Shown piece after piece: positions 36,648 to 45,905 of a DNA stretch of 64,000 nucleotides (its first letter is position 1; each line of letters starts with the position of its first letter). This DNA comes from Rapana venosa (taxonomy: Eukaryota > Mollusca > Gastropoda > Neogastropoda > Muricidae): contig CM054158.1 of assembly GCA_028751875.1 (NCBI GenBank), positions 4,887,322 to 4,951,321 of the forward strand, read 5' to 3'. Both the position numbers and the translations under genes were made by a program. The notes beneath the pieces are model-generated. The model searched no databases. It was not told the origin of the DNA and worked only from the letters and a program-made list of their open reading frames with translations.

Positions 36648-37491
36648 GAAAGTTATATAGCACTATATCTTGTAAAAAGAAATCTGCGCTTGCACTGAGA
36701 GTACCAGTATAAAGCTAAATACTATACTATACTATACTATACCATACTATTAACTATACAGTATACTATACCATACTATACTATACCATACTATAGTCTA
36801 TACTATACCATACTATACTATACTATACAACACTATTACTAGTATTACTATACTTTACAATACAATGTCTAAATTCACTACCACTAAACAAGCATTACAT
36901 TTTCACACCTCTACCATTAGAGCATTAGTGCCAAACATACCACGCACACAAAAAACACCAAAAAAACCCGGAAGTACCAAACGTACCTGCGGTGCACGGG
37001 CTGTATACCTGACACAGGTTCACTCCCAGCAGACTCCTTCAGGACATGTGCGTCCTCTCCACCACCCCACACCACCTTCTCTCTCCCTCCTCCTCCTCCT
37101 CCTTTCTGCGCTGAATCACCAACCCCTTCCCCTTGATGAGCACTTTCCACCACGTTTCCACCGTTTCTGTCCCCGTGTTCCTGTTTCTTCTGCTGACTTT
37201 TATCATCGCCTTCATGATTCTTGTCACATCTAATCCTGCTGCTCCATCTGTTTCGTGATTATTGGAGGATCCCTTTTCACCGTCACCGCTGTGGTGTCGG
37301 TGCATGGCTTCCTGAAAGGCGATGTTCTCTGACTGGACCAGCTCTGAGATTTTTTCCTTGCTGTTTTTGTGCAGGATGTTGTTGAGGTAGAAGAGAATGA
37401 CGGCCACCACCACGATGACGGTCAGACCAATGCGAAACAGCATCTTCCACTTCATTGGGGCTTGGTGGGCTGTGACTGAGTATTTGAGAAC
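26005..37491 (-). CDS. GXYLT: Glucoside xylosyltransferase (GXYLT family, GT8), seven coding exons
   Basis: Family role: adds alpha-1,3-xylose to O-linked glucose on EGF repeats (Notch-type) in the secretory pathway, as a type II membrane enzyme. Coding exons on the minus strand: 37491-36987 (ATG 37455), 34600-34423, 33406-33269, 31902-31710, 30648-30499, 29264-29092, 26244-26005. All six introns have GT-AG ends, and phases agree across every junction. Seen in order: signal anchor near the N-terminus, a basic/glutamate-rich stem, [39 protein letters not shown] (DTD metal/nucleotide-sugar motif), [29 protein letters not shown] and [10 protein letters not shown]. These blocks are diagnostic of GXYLT1/2 rather than other GT8 members. 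Predicted length is about 510 residues, longer than vertebrate homologues (about 440, from memory), through the stem and the C-terminal tail. A frame break lies in the first coding exon. Introns are full of microsatellites and transposons. Confidence 0.92.
26250..26600. repeat. (CAACAT)n/(CAA)n at a GXYLT acceptor
   Basis: Irregular CATCAACAA units up to the last-exon acceptor, broken by TTTTTTTAATT at 26350. Confidence 0.9.
26755..27115 (-). pseudogene. RTE-like C-terminal remnant ([17 protein letters not shown] family)
   Basis: Open on minus: [65 protein letters not shown], ending in a (GAA)n tail. It lies downstream of the GXYLT last intron acceptor region, inside the intron between 26245 and 29091. 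Same subfamily as 28170-28420. Confidence 0.8.
27190..27520 (+). mobile_element. Repeat family E
   Basis: GGACTTGTCAGTATAAATCA, GTGCTAGGAATTCCCGC, the pyrimidine tract, then directly CGTCTGAGCATTC and (GAACAA)n; the central GTCAGGCGC part is deleted. Confidence 0.78.
27755..28135 (-). mobile_element. SINE family C copy
   Basis: Complement order: 3' end at 27755 beside (GTT)n, body ATTTTGGGTATGTTCATGTT, head ACCACTCGGCTATAGC at 28130. Located in the intron before the GXYLT last exon. Confidence 0.82.
28170..28420 (+). pseudogene. RTE-like C-terminal remnant, opposite orientation
   Basis: Plus-strand coding matches the 26755-27115 fragment ([32 protein letters not shown]) and ends with TGA followed by a (GAA)n tail. 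It is 5' truncated. Confidence 0.8.
28829..29082. repeat. 32-bp minisatellite in GXYLT intron
   Basis: About eight copies of GAGGGAGATTTACAGAGAGA CAGACGTAGACA, ending about 8 bases from the donor after 29092. Confidence 0.92.
29092..29264 (-). CDS. GXYLT: GXYLT exon: WNYRPDHC / [11 protein letters not shown]
   Basis: 173 nt; acceptor TTGCAG|, donor AAC|GTAAGG. Encodes [32 protein letters not shown]. The histidine and DKQPAF motif close the GT8 catalytic domain. A 32-bp minisatellite begins about 10 bases after the donor. Confidence 0.94.
29366..29690 (-). mobile_element. SINE family C copy, head decayed
   Basis: CGGCTAGAGCTCCGAGGTTC, GTGTTCGTGTTTCCATAAT, GGTATGTCTGCACTTGAAGT, GAGATTACAATCCATGACTT. 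It ends before the A-box. Confidence 0.8.
29729..29820. repeat. (TA)n with short (CA)n
   Basis: TA at 29729-29742, CA to 29758, then TA to 29820. Confidence 0.95.
29824..29946. repeat. About 75-bp tandem duplication
   Basis: TGTAACAGAGTGGACATA and TCTCTGCACAATCTCGGGTA occur at 29824-29873 and again at 29900-29946. Confidence 0.8.
30390..30492. repeat. (CACACTAA)-type CA repeat
   Basis: CACACA interspersed with CTAACA, adjoining the GXYLT exon at 30499. Confidence 0.9.
30499..30648 (-). CDS. GXYLT: GXYLT exon: [10 protein letters not shown] / WGDQDLIN
   Basis: 150 nt; acceptor ACACAG|, donor CTG|GTAATG. Its first two bases complete a glycine codon. Encodes [10 protein letters not shown] and [18 protein letters not shown], the acceptor-site and WGDQD blocks shared by GT8 xylosyltransferases. 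The donor is followed within about 10 bases by (GT)n-type repeat. Confidence 0.94.
30985..31245. mobile_element. SINE family A fragment (minus) joined to family F fragment (plus)
   Basis: 30985-31098 is the complement of family A 3' sequence (GAGGATAATGGAATAAGCAC, CCCACTCTTTCGAAAAGC). 31100-31245 is family F 3' sequence on plus (CACACGCAGACAGGAAAATG, GGCGCTGCTCTTGTGGCGAT). Confidence 0.7.
31325..31680 (-). mobile_element. Repeat family E, near full length, in GXYLT intron
   Basis: Complement order from (GAA)n, the hairpin (CAGACAGCAACTATTGTTGTCTG), CGTTAAACGCTTAAGCCAGG, the purine tract, CTCCTAGCCCAGAATGTCC, to CGTATAA and CCCCCATGGGGG. Confidence 0.8.
31710..31902 (-). CDS. GXYLT: GXYLT catalytic exon with DTD motif
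   Basis: 193 nt, starts in phase 0 and ends in phase 1 (G|GTAGGC donor). Encodes [17 protein letters not shown], where DTD is the metal/UDP-xylose motif of GT8, then [13 protein letters not shown]. About 690 bp of CA/CAA-rich repeat begins about ten bases upstream of the acceptor; a dispersed repeat begins about 45 bases into the following intron. Confidence 0.95.
31912..32600. repeat. About 690-bp (CA)n/(CAA) array
   Basis: ACAACACACACA-type imperfect array starting about ten bases upstream of the GXYLT catalytic exon acceptor. Confidence 0.95.
32655..33035 (-). mobile_element. SINE family C copy
   Basis: CTCGGGCTAGACCTGTGAGG to AACCACTCGGCTACAGC; full structure, inside a GXYLT intron. Confidence 0.82.
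33269..33406 (-). CDS. GXYLT: GXYLT exon: [14 protein letters not shown] block
   Basis: 138 nt, phase 0 at both ends. Acceptor GTTCAG| at 33407; a second in-frame acceptor (CTGCAG|) lies 6 nt inside. Donor CCC|GTGAGC. Encodes [16 protein letters not shown] then [10 protein letters not shown], strongly conserved in the family. The intron side of the acceptor is a short (GT)n run. Confidence 0.92.
33780..34080 (+). pseudogene. Decayed non-LTR RT C-terminal zinc-knuckle remnant
   Basis: The frame around 33850-33970 gives [19 protein letters not shown], a C-x-C...H....C arrangement common at the C-terminus of several non-LTR RTs, with stops on both sides. It lies in a GXYLT intron. Low-identity relic; family not assignable. 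Confidence 0.45.
34423..34600 (-). CDS. GXYLT: GXYLT exon: start of the GT8 fold
   Basis: Acceptor ATTTCAG| before 34600, donor AAG|GTAGTG after 34423; 178 nt. The first A completes the codon begun by the previous exon. It encodes [13 protein letters not shown] and HIFAEKQL, the nucleotide-sugar-binding entry strand typical of GXYLT. Confidence 0.93.
34712..35516. repeat. (GATA)n, (GT)n, (GATA)n
   Basis: GATA 34712-34768 with GATG following, GT 35059-35144, GATA 35436-35514. The sequence between is AT-rich and featureless. Confidence 0.93.
35955..36452 (-). mobile_element. SINE family F, near full length, diverged
   Basis: Complement of F from the 3' end (TCAGTCACAACAGATTTCTC) to the head (TTATCTCTAGACCACCAGAC); interrupted by a poly-G run at about 36328-36354. 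Confidence 0.75.
36480..36597 (+). mobile_element. SINE family F 3' end
   Basis: ACAGACAGGGAAAGGAAAA, TTGGCGCTGCTCTTGTGACA, AGAAATCTGCTGTGACTGAA. Confidence 0.65.
36597..36708 (-). mobile_element. CR1-like 3' end, about 110 bp
   Basis: (ATT)n-type tail and TATATAGCACTATATCTTGT; severe 5' truncation. Confidence 0.6.
36715..36856. repeat. (ACTAT)n degenerate
   Basis: ACTATACTATACCATACT units. Confidence 0.88.
36987..37491 (-). CDS. GXYLT: GXYLT first coding exon: signal anchor and stem, contains a frame break
   Basis: An acceptor (TTCCCAG) ends at 37492 and the ATG is at 37455. The first residues are a short basic stretch, then a hydrophobic helix ([14 protein letters not shown]), then a charged stem. 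This frame hits TGA at 37039. A strong donor (CAG|GTACGT) follows at 36986, but in another frame, open from about 37153, whose phase (two leftover bases AG) fits the next exon exactly. A 1- or 2-base shift is therefore needed somewhere between about 37150 and 37040, most likely at the (GGA)n run near 37087-37103. Assembly indel, a real frameshift or a short unrecognised intron are all possible. The upstream 5' UTR exon was not found. Confidence 0.75.
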
Positions 37492-37866
37492 CTGGGAAGA
37501 TAAATAAATTCCACTCATAAAATGCATACGTATGTGCATCAATCCCCATCATATATCATTATACGATTAATAATATCATCATTCATGTATACCTATGCAT
37601 GTGTACAAATTTCTGCATTTATTTGTGTGCATTCATGCATTTATTTCATTTCATTCAACAAATAACTAAAGGACTTTCAATTTCATGCATCATCTGCTGC
37701 CAATCAAAAATGCCAATAAAAAGTTGGAATTTATTATTATCTGAAAAGCAAGTATGCAGTTTTGAAAATGGTGCATCCTTTTTTTTAAAACTTTTAGTCC
37801 ATAAAAACATTAACAACAATTCATAATGATAAATACTATTTCAGTATTTGCACACATGTATAAGTG

Positions 37867-37903
<37 letters not shown>

Positions 37904-37904
<1 letters not shown>

Positions 37905-38920
37905 AAAATCAGAATGTTATGAATAGGGCCTATCACAGTTATAGGACTGTGATAACTTTTGGCATTTATTATACTCCAATAAGACCAGTTGTGGGTACTT
38001 GTGTAGCCCTTCTTCAGTCCACTAGTAGGGGTTATCTGCAGGAAATTTGTTCTGGATCTGGATCGATACGTCGCAGTAACCACTTCTGGCTTTACGCATC
38101 AGTCACTGGTTTGAAGTAGTACTAATAGTAATACTACTAATACTGATTGAAATCAGACAAGGCCAAGGTCTGCTTTTGTTAAGTCTCAAAAGAAATCGTA
38201 ACTTCACTGAAAGTGTCAGGCACCCGCTGCCCAACTGTAATGTTCAGTGAAAAATCAAAATCACAATGTGGCCCAGCCACCCCACAACAAACAAGGGGAC
38301 AAAACAATCACAGCTGAATATCAATGGAAGATAACTTTTCACTTGATACTCACGTGTGTAAGCAAACAGTGAAATGAGAAGCGTACATATTACTTAGGGC
38401 TCTCAATACTGGATCAATAACTTCCAGATGTTACTGGTATCCGAGTGACAGAGAACTTGAAAGCGGCAAACAAACGGCAACAAACGCTCGCCGACATCCA
38501 AAAATAGTGCGTAACTTTGTGCAAGGGACGTCACCCAGAAATATTTTTTTCAGGATTTTTTCTGTCAGCATTATTTACCTTTAATTGGTTTTTACAGCAG
38601 TTGTGAAACAAATATACAATTTTATTGAAACAGATTAGAACACACACAAATATAAAAAAAATATAAAAAAGAAACACATGAAAACACACACACGTGTTAA
38701 ACATACACTTCAACGTTTCAAAATGCGAGCCGGTGCGGTTTCTGTGTATCTTTTTTTAAAATAATATTTTGTTTTAGTAGTTTTTAAGTCTATCTTCTGG
38801 GATTTTTTGTATTTTAATCCCGAGGATTTCATCTCTTATTTTTGGACGCCCTCCAGCTTAACACCCTGGGAATCACCCAGACTTTGCACTGTGTCTTACC
38901 CGTCATACCCATCGTAGGGG
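37904..38920. other. GXYLT upstream flank, no exon recognised
   Basis: Unique-looking, moderately AT-rich; probably contains the 5' UTR exon or promoter of GXYLT, but no element can be defended. (CA)n at 37869-37903. Confidence 0.4.
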
Positions 38921-38921
38921 G

Positions 38922-39260
38922 GACGGGATAGCAGCCTGATGGTTAGAGTGATGTATTCGTGATCTGCTGACCTGAGTCCGATTTTCGTTCAAGAGGATTT
39001 TTCCCATGGAGTTAACATCAGTGTCCTTGGATGTGACTATAAACCGAGGTCCTGTGTGCGAACGCACTCAGAGCATATTGTGCACACATTAAAACCCGTT
39101 CCGCTTTTCGGAAGAGTAAGCCATTGTGTGCCGGTGATAAAAATATTTACAAAACTGCATACACACAGGGACTGGATTTTTTTAAATAAAAAAAAGCACA
39201 TGAGTGCTTATTCCATTTTCCTCGAAATAAAAGAATAAATAGATAAATAAATAAATGAAG
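38922..39260 (+). mobile_element. tRNA SINE family A, full-length copy
   Basis: Same head (GGGACGGGATAGCAGCCTG) and body as 10553-10912, with a short deletion around AACATCAG and a tail of AAATAAATAGATAAATAAAT. Confidence 0.85.
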
Positions 39261-39282
39261 TACCTGGGAATTACTGTTGAAC

Positions 39283-39672
39283 AATATAATAATAAATAAT
39301 ACATGGAATTCATATAGCACTATATCTTGCAACAATGCAAATCTAGGCGCTTTCATTCATCTTACTCATTCACATACAGCCATTTACAATTAATAGATTG
39401 GGGTTTTTTTACAAGTTCAAATGTATACACACACGCTCGCACGCACACACACACGCGCGCGCGCGCCACACACACACACACATCCACGCACACACATAAA
39501 GGTTGTACACTCCGGCAGGGTGATAGGGTTTGGGCTGTTGAGGGCAGGGACAAAAATTAAATGGAACAAGAGAGAGAATCTTAGCTTTGAAATAAATGTG
39601 TCTTGAGGCCGGATTTAAAAGCGTCATAATAAGGTCATTTCAGATCAATGAACCAGAAACAGAGAAAGAGCA
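39283..39672 (-). mobile_element. CR1-like 3' UTR fragment
   Basis: Contains the end motif TATAGCACTATATCTTGCAA, a CA-rich microsatellite (39424-39495), GCAGGGTGATAGGG, and the last decayed ORF bases (ACCAGAAACAGAGAAAGAGC). Minus orientation. Confidence 0.75.
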
Positions 39673-39674
39673 AC

Positions 39675-39713
39675 CCCACCTTCTGGAAATGCTGTGCTAG
39701 GAATTCCCTCTTT
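39675..39713 (+). mobile_element. Repeat family E 5' fragment, about 40 bp
   Basis: CCACCTTCTGGAAATGCTGT and GCTAGGAATTCCCTC only; wedged between a CR1-like fragment and the chimeric SINE. Confidence 0.5.
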
Positions 39714-39720
39714 CCTAAGA

Positions 39721-40013
39721 GGGACGGGATAGCTCAGTGGTCGGAGCACTCGCTTTCCCCCAGCCAAGTTAAGCAGCGTCGAGCGTGGTTACCAGTTGGA
39801 TGGGTGACCGTTTGCGCGCCTTGGCTTCAGTACAGTTCCCCCAGTTCACCCAGCTGTAAATGGGTACCTGCCCTCTTTAGGGTCAGGGAAGGTAAAGCAG
39901 CGAGGGAGAGGAGATGGGCGCCGCCCTCAATATGCTGGCCCTAGAGAAGGGAGGTTCTCTGACGCCTCGCTCCCCTACGACCTTATAGGTTATGGGACTC
40001 CTTTACCTTTTAC
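39721..40013 (+). mobile_element. tRNA/5S-rRNA chimeric SINE, copy 1
   Basis: Head GGGACGGGATAGCTCAGTGG TCGGAGC is a tRNA 5' half with A-box. From about 39764 it switches to AAGTTAAGCAGCGTCGAGCG..TTGGATGGGTGACCG, matching the 3' half of 5S rRNA including its internal promoter. The body follows (GAGATGGGCGCCGCCCTCAA, CGACCTTATAGGTTATGGG) with tail TTTACCTTTTACC. CCTAAGA occurs at both ends (39714-39720, 40014-40020), a possible 7-bp duplication, but the flanks belong to different repeats. Confidence 0.85.
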
Positions 40014-40767
40014 CCTAAGAAAGAAAAAATCAGAGCACATCACTCCTCTTCTGCGATCTCATCACTGGCTGCCTGTCTCCCAGAGACTGAAGTATAAGAC
40101 CAATACCCTCTGTTTCAAATGTCTTCACAAATCTGCACCCTCTTATCTCTGTAACTGTCTTCACCTGTATACTTATCTCTGTAACTGTCTTCACCTGTAT
40201 ACTCCATCCCGTTCCTTTCGCTCAGCTGCAGATACTTTGTGCTTTCGAACGCCCAGATTTAAAATTTTTAAAAACACTGTTGGCCATCGCTCTTTCTCTG
40301 TTTCTGGTCCATCCACCTGGAATGATCTCCCTCTTTCACTTCACCAAAAGCCTTCACTTGATACCTTCAAATCCAAGCCTCAAAACGCACTTATTTCCTA
40401 CCTGACACTTTCCCCTCATATCTGTTCCTACTTTTCAACAGTATCATTCATCTCCTTCATCACCACCTAAGTGTGTAAAACTTTTATCAAAGTCAAAGTC
40501 AAACTTTTATTTTCAGATGGTACATTGAATAAGCAGTGCATTTGCTTTTATTCATCAAGCCATCTATCTAAAGGGGGGGGGGGGGGGGGGGGGGGGGAGC
40601 GGAGAAAAAAAGATAGTATATATGCAGACATAGAATAAAAAACATAATCTACGGTAAACTATACAAATCAAACAAAAAAGACGCGCGCGCGCGCGCGCGG
40701 CGGTGTGTGTGTGTGTGTGTGTGTGTGTTGTGTGTGTGTGTGTGTTGTGTGTGTGTGTGTGTGTGTG

Positions 40768-40798
<31 letters not shown>

Positions 40799-40945
40799 GT
40801 GTGTGTGTGAATTTGAAATATCTTATGTTATTTGAGGAAAGTTGCATTCGTGTAAATGATTTGAGTGCAAGCGCTTCGATTTGTTTGTTTGCAGGATTCA
40901 GCGCTATATAAATTCCATATATTATTATAATTATTATTATTATTC
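40014..40945 (+). mobile_element. CR1-like 3' fragment with internal 30-bp duplication
   Basis: Begins at the AAGAAAGAAAAAATC region of the ORF; the C-terminal codons (TVGHRSFSVSGPSTWNDL) end near 40430. A 30-bp stretch (CTTATCTCTGTAACTGTC...) is tandemly duplicated at about 40150-40209. A poly-G run and a GC/GT microsatellite sit in the 3' UTR, then the AGCGCTATATAAATTCC end with (ATT)n. Confidence 0.8.
40576..40808. repeat. poly-G, then (GC)n(GT)n in a CR1-like 3' UTR
   Basis: G run 40576-40598; GCGC 40682-40699 then GT to 40808. Confidence 0.92.
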
Positions 40946-41200
40946 TATCCCTCTGTTTGTTTCTGCCTTGTTCCTCTTCTTCCTGTCACCTTGTTCCTGG
41001 TTATTTTCTTCCTTCTTGGTCCATTCTCCTGCCCTTTTCTCCCCAGAAAGACTTAAAGGATAACAGTTGTCTCACACGCCGAAGTTGGATGCGCTGGGCC
41101 TGACTTGCCAGGCGCATAACGGCAGCACAACGCATTTTTTGGCTCATAATTATGACAGACAACAGTACTTGCTGTCTGACAGTTCGATGAAGAAAGCTGA
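40945..41200 (+). mobile_element. Repeat family E
   Basis: TGCCTTGTTCCTCTTCTTCC, CTGACTTGCCAGGCGCATAA, hairpin CAGACAACAGTACTTGCTGTCTG, GATGAAGAAAGC. Confidence 0.8.
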
Positions 41201-41330
41201 TTTTTTACTTTCTTTGGTGTTTCCAGCCATATTCATAACAGTGTTCATTCAGTGTCCTGAGTTCTCAGACGGCTGTTTTGGGCTACACTTCCTGCTCTGT
41301 AGGTCTTCGTTTTTCTGTTCTTTTCGTCTT

Positions 41331-41391
<61 letters not shown>

Positions 41392-41830
41392 CTGGCGTGG
41401 TGTGTGTGTGTGTGTGTGTGGTGTGTGTCGTGTGTGGGGTGTGTTGTGTGTGTGTGTCCTGGTGGTGTGTGTGTGTGTGTGTGTGTGTGTCTGGTGTGTG
41501 GTGTGGTTGTGTGTGGTGTGTGACACCAGGCAGACAGGCCAGCGTCAGATTTCATCTGCGTCCTCTGCCATAGGAACTGTCTGTCATTCCCGTGTGGGAC
41601 TGGCCAGCCACACCCGACAATGTACCAGAATGAATAACACCTAGAGCGCAACTCCATAGTGTGCCTGTGTGTGTGTGTGTGTGTTTGTGTGTATGTGTGC
41701 GTCCGCGCGCGTGCGCGCGCAGTATGCTAGTGCGAGTTAGACGTGAGCAAAACTGCATGTAAGCGTGCACTGCCAAGTTCTGTGGTGTGCGTGCGTAGGT
41801 GCGTGCGTGCGTGCGTGCATGTGTATATGT
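41331..41830. repeat. (GT)n blocks
   Basis: GT-rich 41331-41522 and 41664-41720, with GTGC-rich 41785-41825. Confidence 0.92.
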
Positions 41831-42106
41831 GAGTCAGACACGAGCATGCACAAATGTTTAACATGCAAGCATGCACTGCCGAGTTCTCTGTGTGTGCGCA
41901 TGTGCGTGTATACATATGTAGTAGCATGTGTATGCACATGCAAATAGGTATAGTGTGTTTGTGTACACTATGAGTATGCATGTGCACGCATGGAAACCTA
42001 GAATACAATTTTGAGGGCATGTGCATGGAGTTTGATGATTCAAGAAAGTCGGTGAAAATTAGCTTTTTTCCAACTAAAATGTTCACTCATACTTTCTAAA
42101 ATAATC

Positions 42107-42111
<5 letters not shown>

Positions 42112-42154
<43 letters not shown>

Positions 42155-42300
42155 AATATTAAATGACACAAAACAATCCCCAACATAACTTTGTTTTTGA
42201 TTTTATTTTTCGTTGTCTGCAACCACATGGAAACATTCAAGTGTCCAACCTTACCTATAAATCAAGAACTGAAAGTTAAGTATACACAAAGGAATCGATA

Positions 42301-42351
<51 letters not shown>

Positions 42352-42705
42352 ATAATCAGTGACCATCACCGATCAACTATCAATGCACTAACAGCGACCA
42401 AAGAGAAAACTGGCAAATGAATTGGACAGATATATCTATGTAACTTAGGCAAAAATTGCGTTTAAAAGCATGTAGAAACCTTCCTGGTAATCATTTCAAA
42501 ATGCGTACTTTACTGCAGTTCTAAATGTTCTATGAGAAAGTGCTTTTTAAGCTCAGATTTACTACATACCATAATTTTGAAATCATGAAAAGCAATACAA
42601 GGGTTGGCACAAGAATGCAAGTATGCACATGCACACGCACACACACGCACGCGCACACACACACACACACACACCGAGTCATTATGCAAGTAGATGCTAC
42701 TCTCT

Positions 42706-42761
<56 letters not shown>

Positions 42762-42765
42762 TTCA
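42112..42765. repeat. (CA)n, (TA)n, (CA)n(CT)n
   Basis: CA 42110-42152, TA 42304-42348, CA 42640-42673, CT 42700-42762. Confidence 0.92.
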
Positions 42766-42879
42766 GAACACTGGAATACATGGAACCAGGCTGAAGAGCA
42801 CCAGACAACAGTTTGATTATACAATAAGCAAGATCTAGAAAAGGCATAAAAGCAGCACATCAATCAAAGCTACACCATT

Positions 42880-43202
42880 CAACAACAAAAACAAAACTGC
42901 TACACAACCGACACACTAACTGTTTTTCAGATGGGCTTTCACCCCCACAAATCACCTTGACAAAACCAATATACTAGAGAAAACAACAACAACAACAACA
43001 ATGCATTACATCTACTATGTGAAAAAACAAAAAGAAACACATTGAGAAAATACTGATAACACAATTTGCATCCCTGACTACATTTATATTATTCCCAAAA
43101 AAAGAAGAAGAAAGAAACGATTTACAAAAAGTTGTAGTACAACAAAAATGGAATGAATGAATTATTTTAAGTTTACTGTTGTTGCAATATTTGTCATACT
43201 AC

Positions 43203-43267
<65 letters not shown>

Positions 43268-44636
43268 CTCTCTCATCTGTGATGGTGGGTTGTTGATTTT
43301 TCCCCATCTCTTTTCATACGGTCAGACTTCTGTCATACCAAACAACAACATTTGGGTAAGGCACACTCCCAGTGACAAAACACAACCTTCAGTAACATAG
43401 TATGAATTTTGTTCCCCCTTACTTCTCCCTGCCTGTCTTCTTCCTTCATCTAATATCACATAATGAAAAGACATTAACTGAAGAACGAACACACACATAC
43501 ACCTTCCGGTGTGGCTGAAAATCCCCATCCAAGACCCAAGGCAGCACTGTACGTCATCTTCTGACAGTGCAGCTGACGTCACTTTGTCATGACGTCATCC
43601 AGGGGACGGGAGAGGATAAGGGCTGGACCACTGAGATGAAGACTATTGTGTAATAACAAGTCAGTGGAATGGCGAATGCGAGAATATGGACCGACAGAGT
43701 GTCTGGCTCATAGAGTGTCTGGCACGTGTGGTAGCGAGGAAGGCATTCCATGGGCAGAAGACCACCAGATTTTGTATTAATGCAAAATATCTCAATAATT
43801 ACAGTCACTGAGCAAGGTACTGACAAAAGCCTGACTGCTTACACATATGAGATGAGTTTCGTTTACATCTTGAAACCAACTGGACTTTTACAGGCTCTGA
43901 TGTAGCTTTAGTCAAATTGGGCTCTCACGGATTGTGTAAAAACTTGAGCCCAACTGGATTTTGTTAATAGATTCTGTAATAGTACAAGTCGACGAAGGCA
44001 TTTTTTATTTATCCTCCTACGATTAACAATTGAATTTTTTCCTAGCAATTGCATAACTTGACAACTCGTGTGAAAAATGAAATCCTAAAGAAACAAAAAA
44101 CAAAAACAAAACCTTGTGTCTTGTTCACAAGTGTTGCAGAATGATGGTGCACTATCTACCCTTGAACAGCTTCAATACACAAGGCTGGTGCTTATGGATT
44201 ACACTTCACCAACCACTACAATTAGTTACCTCTCAAACTATCTATCCTCACTTTCTACTGAAGGCAGTCAATACAGTATGCAGCTGTTCTGCTTACATTT
44301 CTATGTGGTCAATATCAGTACAGCATCTCAAGCCAATTTTGCGCAGTATCTCCTTAAAACTCAATCCACCGTATACTCTTACAATTAAACTTCTGTAAGC
44401 AGGCTTCTTTGGAACATTCATCATAACAGATTTTAAGTTATATGACAAAAGAAGACAAGGAGGATGTATAGCCACGTCTATTGCACTTTCGTCCGGGGGG
44501 AAAAAAATCCGGCATCCCACAACGATTTTTTTTGGCTCAAAATGTACATTGCACAACAAAGCCGGCAGTTCTAGCAAAACTGTTATCTCCAGCAAAACGT
44601 CATTATCCACGGGGCGTGAGGTCATGGCAGACACGT
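42880..44636. other. Downstream of TNFR-like gene; probable 3' UTR and flank
   Basis: (CT)n at 43204-43265; otherwise unique-looking AT-rich sequence without a coding exon. Two CRE palindromes at 43574-43597. Confidence 0.45.
43574..43597. promoter_or_regulatory. Paired TGACGTCA (CRE-like) palindromes
   Basis: Perfect TGACGTCA at 43574-43581 and 43590-43597, spaced 16 bp start to start. CREB/ATF proteins bind this octamer; no nearby promoter is evident. Confidence 0.35.
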
Positions 44637-44899
44637 TCACGAGTCCCTCGCCTCCAAGGCTGCTGTGTTGACATACACAGAGACGTAGTCTCCCTCATCT
44701 GCAGGGTTGACGACTTCGGCAGACTTCACGTCACCACTAGTCAATGGCGTGGAAGGGAGGGCCTCTGTGACGTCATAGCCGGTGAAGATTTGCTGGTAGA
44801 CCGGCAGGTGACGCGCAGTTCGGCTGTTGTAGCGGAGTGACGTGGCATACATGTCCACGTACCGGGGTTCTGTGTCCAGGGACTGGGGTGCCATCAGTT
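44637..44899 (-). CDS. TNFR-like exon 3: tyrosine-rich cytoplasmic tail
   Basis: Acceptor CTCTTTCAG|AACTG. The open frame runs to TGA at 44637 and contains YVDMYATS, LPVYQQIF, GDYVSVYVNTA. The required phase does not match exon 2. An independent short gene is unlikely because there is no initiation context and the acceptor is good. Confidence 0.65.
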
Positions 44900-45842
44900 C
44901 TGAAAGAGAGCGAGCAGAAAGGTCATCAATTCTTCTTTAAAACAAAAACAAAACACACACACAACCAAACACACACACTTACACCAAAAAACCCAAACCA
45001 AACTGTATGCTTAAGGGGAAAGAGAAATGGAAGGAAGAGTAGATTTTCAACACAAGTTTCAGTCTCAAAACTTACTGTCAACTGAAACAAATAGTGGAGA
45101 GATGAAGCAGAAATGAGATAAACGTGTGGCAGAAAGAGAGAGGGAGAGAGAGAGAGACCCTCGTTGAGCGTGGTGTGTTTGTGTGTGTGCAAGCGTGCAC
45201 ATGAGCGTGCGCGCATGTATCCATTACTGAATGCAGCTGCACGCCCACACAGCTCAAGTGCGCATGAGTTGTTCACACAGAGACAGACAGACACAGAAGA
45301 GAGAGAGAGAGAGAGAGGGCAAAAATAAAAAGGTGGAAAACCGATTCTGATGCTGGTTAAACAGTGACATATAATTACAAACCTATTTTCCCCAACAAGT
45401 GATTGATAAGCTCTGCCCCTTATCCATCTAAAGATCGCCCCATGTTCATAACAGGCTTTGCAGAAGAGTATGCTCAAAACTACCGCTATCTGCTCTTGTA
45501 TTTATCAAGCCTTCTCACTCCTCATTACAATATTGCAATCCTACTTTTACTATCCTCTGTTTGGTCCTGCCTTGGCTGCAAGCCAAAGTTTTCTAGTGCA
45601 TCAACAGTTTTTATCTGAGTCACTTTTTCTTGGCTTTTTTACTTCTCTTTGTTTTTCTTCTTCATATAAGAAACTTTTTTTTTTTTTTTGGGGGGGGGGG
45701 GGGGTGTCAAAAGTTACTAATCAAGACAGTAAACAAAAAGTAGTTTCCTGTTAAAGTATCTCTACCACCACCACCCAAAATGACCACATTTTATGTTGTA
45801 CCCAAATCCTTGCTATTGCTTTGATCAAGTGTATATAATCAT

Positions 45843-45905
<63 letters not shown>

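Noticed and set aside
39672..40014. Twin-priming inversion of one CR1-like insertion
   Set aside because: Both oppositely oriented pieces contain their own 3' UTR end, so they are two insertions rather than one inverted copy.
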